This document shows, piece by piece, positions 23,329 to 30,101 of a stretch of 32,997 nucleotides of DNA. A model generated the notes under the pieces. The model was not told the origin of the DNA and did no database searches. It saw nothing but the letters and a program-made list of their open reading frames with translations. Where the stretch lies: NCBI GenBank assembly GCA_023473585.1, contig JAMCYU010000011.1, forward strand, positions 1 to 32,997, written 5' to 3'. The DNA comes from Patescibacteria group bacterium. GTDB taxonomy: Bacteria; Patescibacteriota; Microgenomatia; JAMCYU01. The first letter of the stretch is position 1; each line of letters opens with the position of its first letter. The position numbers and the translations under genes are program-made.

Positions 23329-23994
23329 TTAGTCCAAAACAAGATGAATTCTTCTGGCCAAAATTAAGCCGGTTTCGTTTAAATCGCCGACCGCGGCCAT
23401 TCTTAAACCCACCTTTAGATCGGCCATCGTTTTGGTCTCTATCCCTTTAATTTTAATCAAAGTTTTGTCGTTGACGACAACCGAATATTGCGTTCTTTGT
23501 GGATAGATAGGGTGGCTGACGGTAATCGTGTTCTCGGAAATTGCGGTAATCACGCCGTAAACCGCCATGCGTTTGACGCCAGTAATCTTATTTTTAGAAG
23601 CCAAAGTAAAAGTCACGGTTTTTTCTTCACCCCAATCGTTAAAAGCCGTGACCGTCAGACGGCTGGAATCTTTTCCCAAAGTCAGTTTGCCTTCAAATTG
23701 GCCGCTTACGTCGCTTTGCGCCGAGCCCTGATTAGTTTCCGTATAAAAAACAACGGCTGAAGAAGGCAAGGTTTTTCCCTTGACGGTTATTTGATCGCCC
23801 GAAACAATTGTTTTTTCGGTCGGGCTTTCTAAAGATAAAAAGAGGGGGGTTTTTATGTTTTCAGGAAGAAGCGATTTTTCCAACGGTGTTTTAATGATAA
23901 GGTAAAAACTGACGCCGGCAAGAACGATTAATAAGAAATTCGCGATTAAAAAAAACCAAAATTTTTTGGTTGAAGTTTTTTCCTGATTTTCCAT
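23329..23994 (-). CDS. Membrane-anchored protein with Ig-like and OB-like domains, function unknown
   Basis: A 221-residue protein with a basic cytoplasmic start, one transmembrane helix (about 12-34), an Ig-like beta domain (about 48-128; SPTEKTIVSGDQITVKGKTLP...VTAFNDWGEEKTVTF, as in glucodextranase-B/Big repeats), and a C-terminal beta domain (about 140-220; VYGVITAISENTITVSHP...DLKVGLRMAAVGDLNETGLILARRIHL) that resembles DUF5666-like modules. It is probably anchored to the outer face of the membrane, perhaps binding wall polymers; no enzyme motif is seen. It is monocistronic and convergent with typA. Confidence 0.6.
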   Translation of the reverse strand: MENQEKTSTKKFWFFLIANFLLIVLAGVSFYLIIKTPLEKSLLPENIKTPLFLSLESPTEKTIVSGDQITVKGKTLPSSAVVFYTETNQGSAQSDVSGQFEGKLTLGKDSSRLTVTAFNDWGEEKTVTFTLASKNKITGVKRMAVYGVITAISENTITVSHPIYPQRTQYSVVVNDKTLIKIKGIETKTMADLKVGLRMAAVGDLNETGLILARRIHLVLD

Positions 23995-24024
23995 AACCCC
24001 ATCTTAATAGACCAGAAATCTCCC

Positions 24025-24039
24025 TGTCAAGGTTTGCTC
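24025..24039 (+). repeat. 15-bp direct repeat, copy 1 (before the NYN gene)
   Basis: TGTCAAGGTTTGCTC, identical to 24787-24801. The two copies bracket the broken NYN gene. This copy contains the -35 (TTGCTC) of the NYN promoter. Confidence 0.7.
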
Positions 24040-24062
24040 TAAAGGGAGAGAAGAAGTAAAAT
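24034..24062 (+). promoter_or_regulatory. Promoter of the NYN gene, leaderless
   Basis: TTGCTC (24034-24039), 17-bp spacer, TAAAAT (24057-24062), with ATG 24070 7 nt beyond. This intact promoter supports ATG 24070 as the true start of the now interrupted gene. Confidence 0.5.
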
Positions 24063-24069
24063 TAGACTA

Positions 24070-24723
24070 ATGGTAAAGAAAAAGATTTTTTCAAAAACAA
24101 TCATTTACGCTTTTATTGACGCTTCAAATTTGTTTTATGGCGGAGAAAAGAGCTTGGGGTGGTAAATCGATTACCGGAAACTCGCCTTGTATATTAAGGA
24201 AAAGTATCAGGTTGGAAAAATTTATTATTACGGTGGTATCGAAATTAACGACTTTCCTTATTCTGTCCTTGACAAAAAACCAATTAATTTAGATAAGCTT
24301 ATATCTCATCTGGGAATAAGAATGAAGCGGAAAGAGATGTCTGAGGGTTCAATCTTGGTTTTAGAGAAACATATTAAAAGAATCAAATTCTATCGTAAAC
24401 TTAGTCAGTTCGGTTACATCCTTAAACTGAAGCCGGTTAAAATATTCCGTGACGAGGACGGAAACACCACTAAAAAAGCCAATTGTGATGTCGACATGAC
24501 TTTCGACTTAATGAGATTAAAAGACGAATATAGAGGAGTTCTTGTTTTATCTGGAGATGGGGACTTCGCGGTCGTTTTGAAGTATTTAAAAGAAACCGGC
24601 AAAAAAGTTACGATTCTCGCTCGATCGGAAAGAACGGCTAGGGAAATCAAACAAATGGTTGGAGAAGATTTTAGGGACTTCAACAGGTTAAGAACTACCC
24701 TGGAATTCTTCGATAAAAAATAG
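24070..24723 (+). pseudogene. NYN (PIN-like) nuclease gene interrupted by one in-frame TAA
   Basis: Translation from ATG 24070 gives MVKKKIFSKTIIYAFIDASNLFYGG...SLGW, then TAA at 24163-24165, then IDYRKLALYIKEKYQVGKI in the same frame through to 24723 (217 residues if read through). Both halves match the NYN/LabA-like RNase family: the N-terminal FIDASN aspartate, a central CDVDMTFDLM and VLSGDGDFAVVLKYL with further catalytic aspartates, and the KVTILARSE strand. One base (AAA to TAA) explains the break. A restart at TTG 24187 would lack the first catalytic Asp. It may be a recent nonsense mutation, a sequencing error, or a rare read-through. Confidence 0.8.
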
Positions 24724-24747
24724 AGCAGACATACGAAATATCTGCTC
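24723..24747 (+). repeat. Hairpin at the end of the NYN gene
   Basis: GAGCAGA (24723-24729) and TCTGCTC (24741-24747) form a 7-bp stem, extended by two A-T pairs past a mismatch. No T run follows, so it is a weak terminator candidate or mRNA-end stabiliser. Confidence 0.4.
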
Positions 24748-24786
24748 CATGTTTAGTATCTAAATACTACTATAATTTCCTTCTTT

Positions 24787-24801
24787 TGTCAAGGTTTGCT
24801 C
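24787..24801 (+). repeat. 15-bp direct repeat, copy 2 (before lexA)
   Basis: TGTCAAGGTTTGCTC, identical to 24025-24039. It lies just upstream of the lexA promoter; here TTGCTC is not at a useful distance from a -10. Confidence 0.7.
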
Positions 24802-24809
24802 GTTCCTTC

Positions 24810-24838
24810 TTGACAACTGACTAAATAGTCAGTATGAT
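24810..24838 (+). promoter_or_regulatory. lexA/restriction operon promoter with perfect palindromic operator
   Basis: A consensus TTGACA (24810-24815), 17-bp spacer and TATGAT (24833-24838), with the ATG at 24845 6 nt further (leaderless). A perfect 18-bp palindrome, ACTGACTAA-ATAGTCAGT (24816-24833), fills the spacer. Its outer CTG and CAG triplets are 10 nt apart, the same geometry as the E. coli SOS box (CTGT-N8-ACAG). It should bind the LexA-type repressor encoded next. Confidence 0.8.
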
Positions 24839-24844
24839 GTAAAT

Positions 24845-25450
24845 ATGTCTGGGTTATCCATTTTGACTAAACGCCAAAAAGAAGTTTTAAAAGCAATTTA
24901 TAATTCCCTTAAGGACTCAGGTTACCCTCCGACTCTAGCCGATCTCCGCGATAAATTAGATGTTTCTTCAAATCAGGCGGTTTTGGACTTCTTAAAAATT
25001 CTTGAAGAAAAAGGCCTTATCAAAAAAGAAGAAGGCGCAGCTCGAGGATTAAAAATCCTAAAAGAAGGTTTTAACGCTCTTAACGTTCAGCCGATTATTC
25101 CTTATGTCGGAATTAGTGCGGCTGGTCCTTACACTCAAGCTTTTGAAGATATTCGATGGCAATCACATGGTCAAGTTGAGTTAACCAAAGATTTTTTAGT
25201 CAAGGTTAAAGGCGACTCAATGGTTGGAGCTGGTATTAATGATGGAGATATTATTTTGGTTCGTGAATCAAACGAATTTAAAAACGGTGATATTGTTTTA
25301 GCCAGAGATAACGATGGGACGACAATTAAACGATTAATACATAATCGTGGTAAAATTTACCTGAAACCAGAAAATTCAAAATATTCCAATGTTCCTATTT
25401 ATCCAGATACGCGCTTAGTCGGTAAAGTAATAAAGATTATTTCACAATGA
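24845..25450 (+). CDS. lexA: LexA-type self-cleaving repressor
   Basis: A 201-residue S24-family repressor. The N-terminal LexA winged helix spans about 6-70 (LTKRQKEVLKAIYNSLKDSG...PPTLADLRDKL; AARGLKIL). The C-terminal peptidase domain has the Ala93-Gly94 scissile bond in ISAAGPY, nucleophile Ser125 in KGDSMVGAGI and base Lys162 in TTIKRL, so RecA-stimulated self-cleavage should be intact. LexA represses SOS genes until DNA damage. Unusually, its stop overlaps the start of a DNA methyltransferase (ATGA), with a restriction enzyme after that, so the whole cassette is under its palindromic operator. It may be the chromosomal LexA or a cassette-specific controller; the window cannot tell. Confidence 0.92.
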   Translation: MSGLSILTKRQKEVLKAIYNSLKDSGYPPTLADLRDKLDVSSNQAVLDFLKILEEKGLIKKEEGAARGLKILKEGFNALNVQPIIPYVGISAAGPYTQAFEDIRWQSHGQVELTKDFLVKVKGDSMVGAGINDGDIILVRESNEFKNGDIVLARDNDGTTIKRLIHNRGKIYLKPENSKYSNVPIYPDTRLVGKVIKIISQ

Positions 25451-27060
25451 ATAATTTACAAGACATTAATGGCAACAAAATGGATTTTTTAACTTTGAAA
25501 CAAGCAAGTCTTTGGGCGAGTGAATATTTAAAAAAGAATGTCACCGTTTCTAATATTTCGTATCTAATTCAGTATGGAAAAGTTAAAAAAATTGGTGATA
25601 ATGGCAGTACCGTCATTGATAAGAATGAACTTATAAAATATTACGCTTCTCTTTATAAAAAGAGAGAAACCGACTGGAAAGATAAATTGGGAGATGATTT
25701 AAATTGCCATTTATCTTTTAGTAATCTTAGGGAAACGGAGACCACAAAACATGTTCATAGATTGCACCCTTATAAGGGTAAATTTATTCCCCAACTAGTT
25801 GAATATTTTCTTGATGGGCATACTGATGATTTTAAGGAAAATATTTACTTTCATAAAGGCGATATTGTTTTAGATCCTTTTTGCGGTAGCGGGACAACCT
25901 TAGTACAAGCTAATGAAATCGGTCTTCACTCTCTAGGGATTGACGTTTCCGCGTTTAATGCCTTCATCAGTAATAGTAAGGTTGGTAAATATAATCTTAA
26001 TGATTTGAGCCTAACGATAAAAAAAATAACGCAACAGTTAAAAGAATATATTGATAAATTTGAAAACAATATAATCAATTTTGACAAAGAATTGACTAGC
26101 GAACTAAATAAATTTAATAACACCTATTTTTCTGTTCCTGACTATAAATATAAGATAAATCGAAAAGAAATTAACGAACTGGAATATGGAAATAAATACG
26201 CTAATGATTTTTTGAAGATTTATAACCAGCTAGTCAGGAAATATCACATAGTTTTAACTCAGGATAAAAACGAGAACTTTCTTGACAAATGGTATTTAAG
26301 AAATATAAGAGAAGAAGCCGATTTTGTTTTTAATTTTATAAAGCAAGTTAAGAATCTTTCTGAGAAAAGGATCTTGGGTCTTATTTTGAGTCGTACTATT
26401 CGTTCCTGTCGTGCTACAACTCATTCCGATTTAGCAACTCTTAAGTCGCCAATAATCTCTACTTATTATTGTCACAAACACGGAAAAATATGTAAACCAC
26501 TTTTTAGTCTTTTTTCGTGGTGGCAAAGATATTGTTTGGACACCTTAGAAAGATTGGCCATTTTTGATAAGCTACGCACGAATACTTTTCAGTATTGCTT
26601 AACGGGTGATTCGAGAACAATTGATATTGACAAAGAACTCCAGAAAAGAAACCTATCCTTTGCCAATTTAGTAAAAAGGCAAAAAATCAAAGGAATTTTT
26701 TCTTCGCCTCCATATGTCGGTTTAATTGATTATCACGAACAACACGCTTACGCTTATGATTTATTTGGTTTTAAAAGAAATGACAATTTAGAAATAGGAC
26801 CTCTTTTTAGCGGTCAAGGAGAGGATGCAAGAAAATCCTACGTCGAGGGGATTAGTAAAGTGTTAATCAACTGCCAAAAACATTTTGTTCCTAATTATGA
26901 TATATTCTTAGTAGCCAATGATAAATTCAATCTTTATCCGACTATCGCCGAGAAAGCAGGAATGAAAATCGTTGAACAATTTAAACGGCCAGTTTTAAAC
27001 AGAACAGAAAGAGACAAGGGGGCATATTCAGAAATTATTTTTCATCTAAAACAGAAATAA
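25447..27060 (+). CDS. DNA methyltransferase (N4-cytosine/N6-adenine type) of a type II R-M system
   Basis: A 537-residue amino-methyltransferase. An N-terminal helix-turn-helix-like segment (about 13-65; LTLKQASLWASEYL...VIDKNELIKYY) is fused ahead of the enzyme, possibly for DNA binding or autoregulation. LHPYKGKFIPQLVEYF (about 107-121) is the motif X region, DPFCGSGTT (143-151) is the SAM-binding motif I, and SSPPY (419-423) is the catalytic motif IV. The roughly 270-residue gap between I and IV should hold the target-recognition domain, an alpha-class-like order. SPPY allows N4mC or N6mA. It overlaps lexA by ATGA and is followed 4 bp later by the restriction enzyme, which it should protect against. 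Confidence 0.88.
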   Translation: MNNLQDINGNKMDFLTLKQASLWASEYLKKNVTVSNISYLIQYGKVKKIGDNGSTVIDKNELIKYYASLYKKRETDWKDKLGDDLNCHLSFSNLRETETTKHVHRLHPYKGKFIPQLVEYFLDGHTDDFKENIYFHKGDIVLDPFCGSGTTLVQANEIGLHSLGIDVSAFNAFISNSKVGKYNLNDLSLTIKKITQQLKEYIDKFENNIINFDKELTSELNKFNNTYFSVPDYKYKINRKEINELEYGNKYANDFLKIYNQLVRKYHIVLTQDKNENFLDKWYLRNIREEADFVFNFIKQVKNLSEKRILGLILSRTIRSCRATTHSDLATLKSPIISTYYCHKHGKICKPLFSLFSWWQRYCLDTLERLAIFDKLRTNTFQYCLTGDSRTIDIDKELQKRNLSFANLVKRQKIKGIFSSPPYVGLIDYHEQHAYAYDLFGFKRNDNLEIGPLFSGQGEDARKSYVEGISKVLINCQKHFVPNYDIFLVANDKFNLYPTIAEKAGMKIVEQFKRPVLNRTERDKGAYSEIIFHLKQK

Positions 27061-27064
27061 ATAT

Positions 27065-27847
27065 ATGGCTTTATCCGAAGAACAAATTAGCAAGATTGAG
27101 AAGGTTTTAAAAGCAACCTTACGGAATAAGTTTCAAAATTATAAACCCGAACCAGCATCAATGCCTTTTCACACACGCCTACTTGGTAAAGATCGTCTTG
27201 CGCTATATTCTTTTATCCATTCCCTTAACACGAACTTCGGTACTAGTATTTTTGAACCCGTTGGTCTTGCTTTAGCACAAAAGAATTTTGAAAGGGCCTC
27301 TGCTCAAGCTATTGCAGGTGATCATATTAGCAGTGAGGCTCAAAAAGCAATTCAGAAAATTATCGACGGGCTTATTACTGCCGAGACAGTACCAGATAAA
27401 GAAAAAGAAATTGAAATAATCAGAAAGGTTTGCCAGCAAGGAACAATGATTAAAGTAAAACCGACGCGAATCGATTTGATGGTGAAATCAAAAGATGACG
27501 AGTATTTTCTTTTTGATATTAAGACTGCGAAACCCAATGCTGGTGGTTTCAAAGAATTCAAAAGAACACTCCTTGAGTGGGTTGCTATTTTTTTGGCCAA
27601 TAATCCTAAAGCAAATATTAATACGAAGATAGCTATTCCCTACAATCCTTATGAACCACAGAAGTATAATCGTTGGACAATGCGCGGAATGCTCGACCTT
27701 GATAAAGAATTACTTGTTGCAGAGGAATTTTGGGATTTTCTTGGGGGCAGAAATACATATCAAGATTTATTAGATTGTTTCGAAAGAGTGGGGATAGAGC
27801 TTAGAGATGAAATCGATAAAAGTTTCAGTCGTTTTGAAAAAATATAG
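27065..27847 (+). CDS. Type II restriction endonuclease, TdeIII/MjaII-like
   Basis: A 260-residue nuclease. The N-terminal pattern NYKPEPASMPFHTRLLGKDRLALYSFIHSLNTNFGTSIFEP matches, from memory, the TdeIII/MjaII-type restriction enzymes (reported specificity GGNCC for characterised members); I am fairly but not fully sure. A PD-(D/E)xK core is visible: Asp137 in TRIDLMV and Asp151-Ile-Lys153 in YFLFDIKTAKP. The gene starts 4 bp after the methyltransferase stop and shares its operon with lexA. Specificity must be treated as a prediction. The restriction site of this strain should be methylated by the preceding gene. Confidence 0.8.
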   Translation: MALSEEQISKIEKVLKATLRNKFQNYKPEPASMPFHTRLLGKDRLALYSFIHSLNTNFGTSIFEPVGLALAQKNFERASAQAIAGDHISSEAQKAIQKIIDGLITAETVPDKEKEIEIIRKVCQQGTMIKVKPTRIDLMVKSKDDEYFLFDIKTAKPNAGGFKEFKRTLLEWVAIFLANNPKANINTKIAIPYNPYEPQKYNRWTMRGMLDLDKELLVAEEFWDFLGGRNTYQDLLDCFERVGIELRDEIDKSFSRFEKI

Positions 27848-27887
27848 ATACTTTTCCTGACCCTTCTTAATTATATTTGCCGACCTT

Positions 27888-27995
27888 ATGATGCCCGCAA
27901 AAAAATCAAAAGAACTTCTCGAAGAAGCAAAAAGAAAAGTGGAGAAAATGATAGAGAGGGGAGGTGAAATAAATGAGTCCTACGCAATTTCATGA
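27888..27995 (+). CDS. Tiny charged helical ORF, first of an overlapping pair
   Basis: A 35-residue frame (ATG ATG at 27888-27893) reading MMPAKKSKELLEEAKRKV and then a further lysine/glutamate-rich amphipathic stretch. It starts 40 bp after the restriction gene and overlaps the next small ORF by 23 nt in another frame. No strong ribosome binding site. It resembles a short coiled-coil protein or the remnant of one. Support is the good start context of the partner and the helix-like composition only. Confidence 0.3.
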   Translation: MMPAKKSKELLEEAKRKVEKMIERGGEINESYAIS

Positions 27996-28083
27996 GATGA
28001 TGGGCGTTTTAAGAGAAATCCAACGACTATTAGGTGCTTTGGTTGGTTTCAAAGAACAAGAATTGGAAAAGGAACGAAATTAA
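27973..28083 (+). CDS. Tiny helical ORF with strong Shine-Dalgarno
   Basis: A 36-residue frame, MSPTQFHEMMGVLREIQRLL then GALVGFKEQELEKERN. It is preceded by GGAGGTGA (27960-27967) 5 nt before the ATG, a near-full match to the anti-Shine-Dalgarno. The sequence predicts one amphipathic helix, as in small oligomerising or partner proteins. It lies between a restriction enzyme and an HNH nuclease, so it may belong to the accessory cassette. No family recognised. Confidence 0.45.
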   Translation: MSPTQFHEMMGVLREIQRLLGALVGFKEQELEKERN

Positions 28084-28105
28084 AGCCCATAAGCGAAAAA
28101 GACAC

Positions 28106-28134
28106 TTGAAAATTTCGTAAATTTTTGATAAAAT
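28106..28134 (+). promoter_or_regulatory. Promoter opening the long leader of the HNH gene
   Basis: TTGAAA (28106-28111), 17-bp spacer, TAAAAT (28129-28134). Transcription would start near 28141, leaving about 163 nt before the HNH start. Confidence 0.5.
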
Positions 28135-28140
28135 ATTTAG

Positions 28141-28303
28141 GATTAAGTGATTGTGGCACGAAAGTAGTCGAAGACAGTTAAGTTTTCCCATAGTAATACA
28201 ATACTTCGGATTAGCAACAGATCGCAGACTCTTCGAATAGCCCAATTCAAACCAACTTTTAAGCCTTTTCTACCTAATTTTTAAAAAAAGGAGGTGATTT
28301 TAA
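28141..28303 (+). ncRNA. Long structured leader or small RNA upstream of the HNH gene
   Basis: No ORF of note occupies this stretch. TCGAAGA (28168-28174) can pair with TCTTCGA (28230-28236), and the same CGAAG can instead pair with CTTCG (28204-28208), so two exclusive folds are possible. No known riboswitch or ncRNA family is recognised. It is exceptional here because most first genes are leaderless. It ends in an ideal ribosome binding site (28287-28297). Confidence 0.3.
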
Positions 28304-28522
28304 ATGTTTAAATGTCAATTTTGCGGACACGAAGGCATAATTTCAGATTTTGAAATCGACCATTCAATTCCCAGAAGCAGGTTAAATGGATACATTCCAA
28401 ATAATCTTAAATGGGTTTGTTCTGGCTGCAATCGGCAAAAAAGCAACAAAACGGATTATGAATATATCCTCTGGCGAGCATTAAATCCTTTTTATGCAAA
28501 TTTCGGCCCAATTAAAAAATAA
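28304..28522 (+). CDS. Minimal HNH-type endonuclease
   Basis: A 72-residue protein that is little more than an HNH/beta-beta-alpha-Me nuclease module. CQFCGHEG supplies a first zinc pair, EIDHSIPRSR the catalytic His, NNLKWVCSGCNRQKSNK the central Asn, the second zinc pair and the final metal-binding position (Asn rather than His). The ribosome binding site AAAGGAGGTGA (28287-28297) is a full anti-SD match, 6 nt before the ATG. Free-standing HNH proteins occur in mobile elements, restriction islands and phage. Here it lies between a type II R-M system and an AbiEii-type toxin, supporting a defence or mobility role, but the target is unknown. Confidence 0.75.
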   Translation: MFKCQFCGHEGIISDFEIDHSIPRSRLNGYIPNNLKWVCSGCNRQKSNKTDYEYILWRALNPFYANFGPIKK

Positions 28523-28555
28523 TAAAACGAAATATAGCCTCATAAATTACTTAAC

Positions 28556-28611
28556 TTGACAAAAAATAGTTTTAGAGAGTAAGGTTATCTTCTCTCTAGA
28601 GAAAGGTGTAA
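28556..28611 (+). promoter_or_regulatory. Putative promoter and leader of the AbiEii-WYL gene
   Basis: TTGACA at 28556-28561; a -10 is unclear (TAAGGT 28580-28585 at 18 bp). An inverted repeat AGAGAG (28574-28579)/CTCTCT (28591-28596) and the palindrome TCTCTAGAGA follow, then the ribosome binding site AAAGGTG about 8 nt before the ATG. The repeats could be an operator for a self-regulating WYL protein. Confidence 0.35.
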
Positions 28612-28614
28612 AAG

Positions 28615-29781
28615 ATGATAACTGAGGATGAAATCAACCAAAAAGCAGTGGAGGATGAAATCAACCCTTCTAATATTGAAAAGGATTACGTTTTCGGTTG
28701 GTTGTTAAACGCTTTATATTCACACTCATCTTTAAGCAATCTACTCATTTTAAAAGGTGGCAATGGATTAAGAAAAGCGTATCTTCCTAACACTCGTTTT
28801 TCTAAAGATTTAGATTTTTCTTCTACAGAGCAAATTGACATAACATTTCTTCATGATGAGCTAAATAAAATATGTACAGTCATTAACGAACAAACAGGTA
28901 TTAAATTTGAGTTAGACAGAACGCTTGTTAGGCCAAAGAATATTCCAATCCCAAACAGCGATGTTTTAGAAGCTAGGCTATATTTTAAAGGATTTTACGG
29001 CGAAGAAACGATTTCTTTAAAAACACAACTAGACATAACACAATTCGATAAAATTTTCCTACCGATTCAATCTCGAGATTTAATTCATCCATACTCAGAT
29101 AAGAATCTGTGTACTGTAAACGTTAGATGTCAAAAAGCAGAAGAAATTCTTGCTTCAAAATTAAATAGTTTACTGCAAAGGCAAAAAGTCGCAGATCTCT
29201 TTGATTTACTGTATTCAGTGTTATTTTCAAAAGATTTTCCTGTAAACAAATCGGAGATCATTAGTACGTTTCTAAAGAAATACATTTACGAGTCGACCCC
29301 AAACCAGGCTAAACAACAGCTCTTAGAGGTTCAACTTGAATCATATAGACCCCTTTGGAACACATTGATAGCCCCTTTAGCAAGCCTTTTCCAATTCGAT
29401 GTAGTTATCGTAAACTTTAACCAACTGATTGATAGTCTTTTTGATCTCGTTTTGATTCCACAATCACCACGACCAGATTTTATTCTTTCTTATAATACAC
29501 CCAGTTACTTTTCATCTGATATTAGAAATACTATTATTGAAGCGGGTAGATCACAAAAAATGGTGGAATTGTCATATGAAGGGTACGATAGGCTAGTAGA
29601 ACCATATTCAATGAAATATTATATAAGAAAAGATGGTGTGGGTATGGAATACTTTTGGGGATATGATACGTCTGGTGGCAGATCAGGTGTGCGATCAATA
29701 AAAAGATTTATTTGTGATAAAATCCAATCTGTTCGATTCACTTCTCATAACTTCACACCTCGTTTTGTAGTAGAATTCTAA
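28615..29781 (+). CDS. AbiEii-type nucleotidyltransferase fused to a C-terminal WYL domain
   Basis: A 388-residue two-part protein. The N-terminal part (about 18-230) is an AbiEii/AbiGii-type nucleotidyltransferase: NIEKDYVFGWLL, then KGGNGLRKAY and RFSKDLDFS, where the G-G and the D-x-D pair (about 65 and 67) form the catalytic site, followed by CQKAEEILASKLNSLLQRQKVADLFDLLY. AbiEii toxins in abortive-infection systems modify tRNA or other targets. The C-terminal about 85 residues (302-388; MVELSYEGYDRLVEPYSMKYY...YFWGYDTSG...FTPRFVVEF) match the WYL ligand-sensing domain common in defence regulators. No AbiEi-type antitoxin is adjacent. A ligand-gated toxin that carries its own sensor is the attractive reading; which ligand is unknown. 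Confidence 0.78.
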   Translation: MITEDEINQKAVEDEINPSNIEKDYVFGWLLNALYSHSSLSNLLILKGGNGLRKAYLPNTRFSKDLDFSSTEQIDITFLHDELNKICTVINEQTGIKFELDRTLVRPKNIPIPNSDVLEARLYFKGFYGEETISLKTQLDITQFDKIFLPIQSRDLIHPYSDKNLCTVNVRCQKAEEILASKLNSLLQRQKVADLFDLLYSVLFSKDFPVNKSEIISTFLKKYIYESTPNQAKQQLLEVQLESYRPLWNTLIAPLASLFQFDVVIVNFNQLIDSLFDLVLIPQSPRPDFILSYNTPSYFSSDIRNTIIEAGRSQKMVELSYEGYDRLVEPYSMKYYIRKDGVGMEYFWGYDTSGGRSGVRSIKRFICDKIQSVRFTSHNFTPRFVVEF

Positions 29782-30101
29782 ATAAGCAACTTCGAGGCTG
29801 AATAAGAACCTACCTTAAAACAGAACCTTTTTTATGACGAAATAGCTTCCACTTTAAGGATTTTACCTCGTTGTGTTAAACTACGAGTTAATGAAAAGAT
29901 TCGGGAAACTGATTTTAAGTAGACAATATTCGGCAATATCTGGCAACATTTGGTAAGATATGGCAAGATTAGGTGATATGTTGTTACTACGACCATTTCA
30001 CATCTCGCCAATTTGTTTTTTTGATTTTTCTGGCAGCAGGATTTTATTGCGAAAGAATTTCCCTGTAAAATAGTTCTGTCGAGAGGTTGAACCCCATTAC
30101 A
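29782..30101 (+). other. 320-bp gene-free region
   Basis: No protein gene larger than about 21 codons is seen. It holds an inverted repeat CCTTAAA (29813-29819)/TTTAAGG (29853-29859), a TAAACT -10-like box (29877-29882) followed 8 nt later by a 21-codon frame (29891-29956, MKRFGKLILSRQYSAISGNI and W), and a 10-bp-phased repeat (29924-29973). The short frame is weakly supported and overlaps the repeat. Confidence 0.4.
29924..29973 (+). repeat. Degenerate 10-bp tandem repeat, five units
   Basis: Five consecutive 10-bp units: CAATATTCGG, CAATATCTGG, CAACATTTGG, TAAGATATGG, CAAGATTAGG. The shared pattern is (C/T)AA-N-AT-N-N-GG. The period is one helical turn, placing each unit on the same face of DNA. 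The next 10 bp (TGATATGTTG) may be a decayed sixth unit. Confidence 0.7.

Noticed and set aside
24163-24165. TAA recoded as sense
   Set aside because: Many genes here end in TAA, and known code changes in related lineages affect UGA only.
24723-24747. Strong terminator after the NYN gene
   Set aside because: Good stem but no T run, so it is listed only as a hairpin.
29924-29983. Short CRISPR-like array
   Set aside because: Units are 10 bp with no spacers and are degenerate; no cas genes are present.
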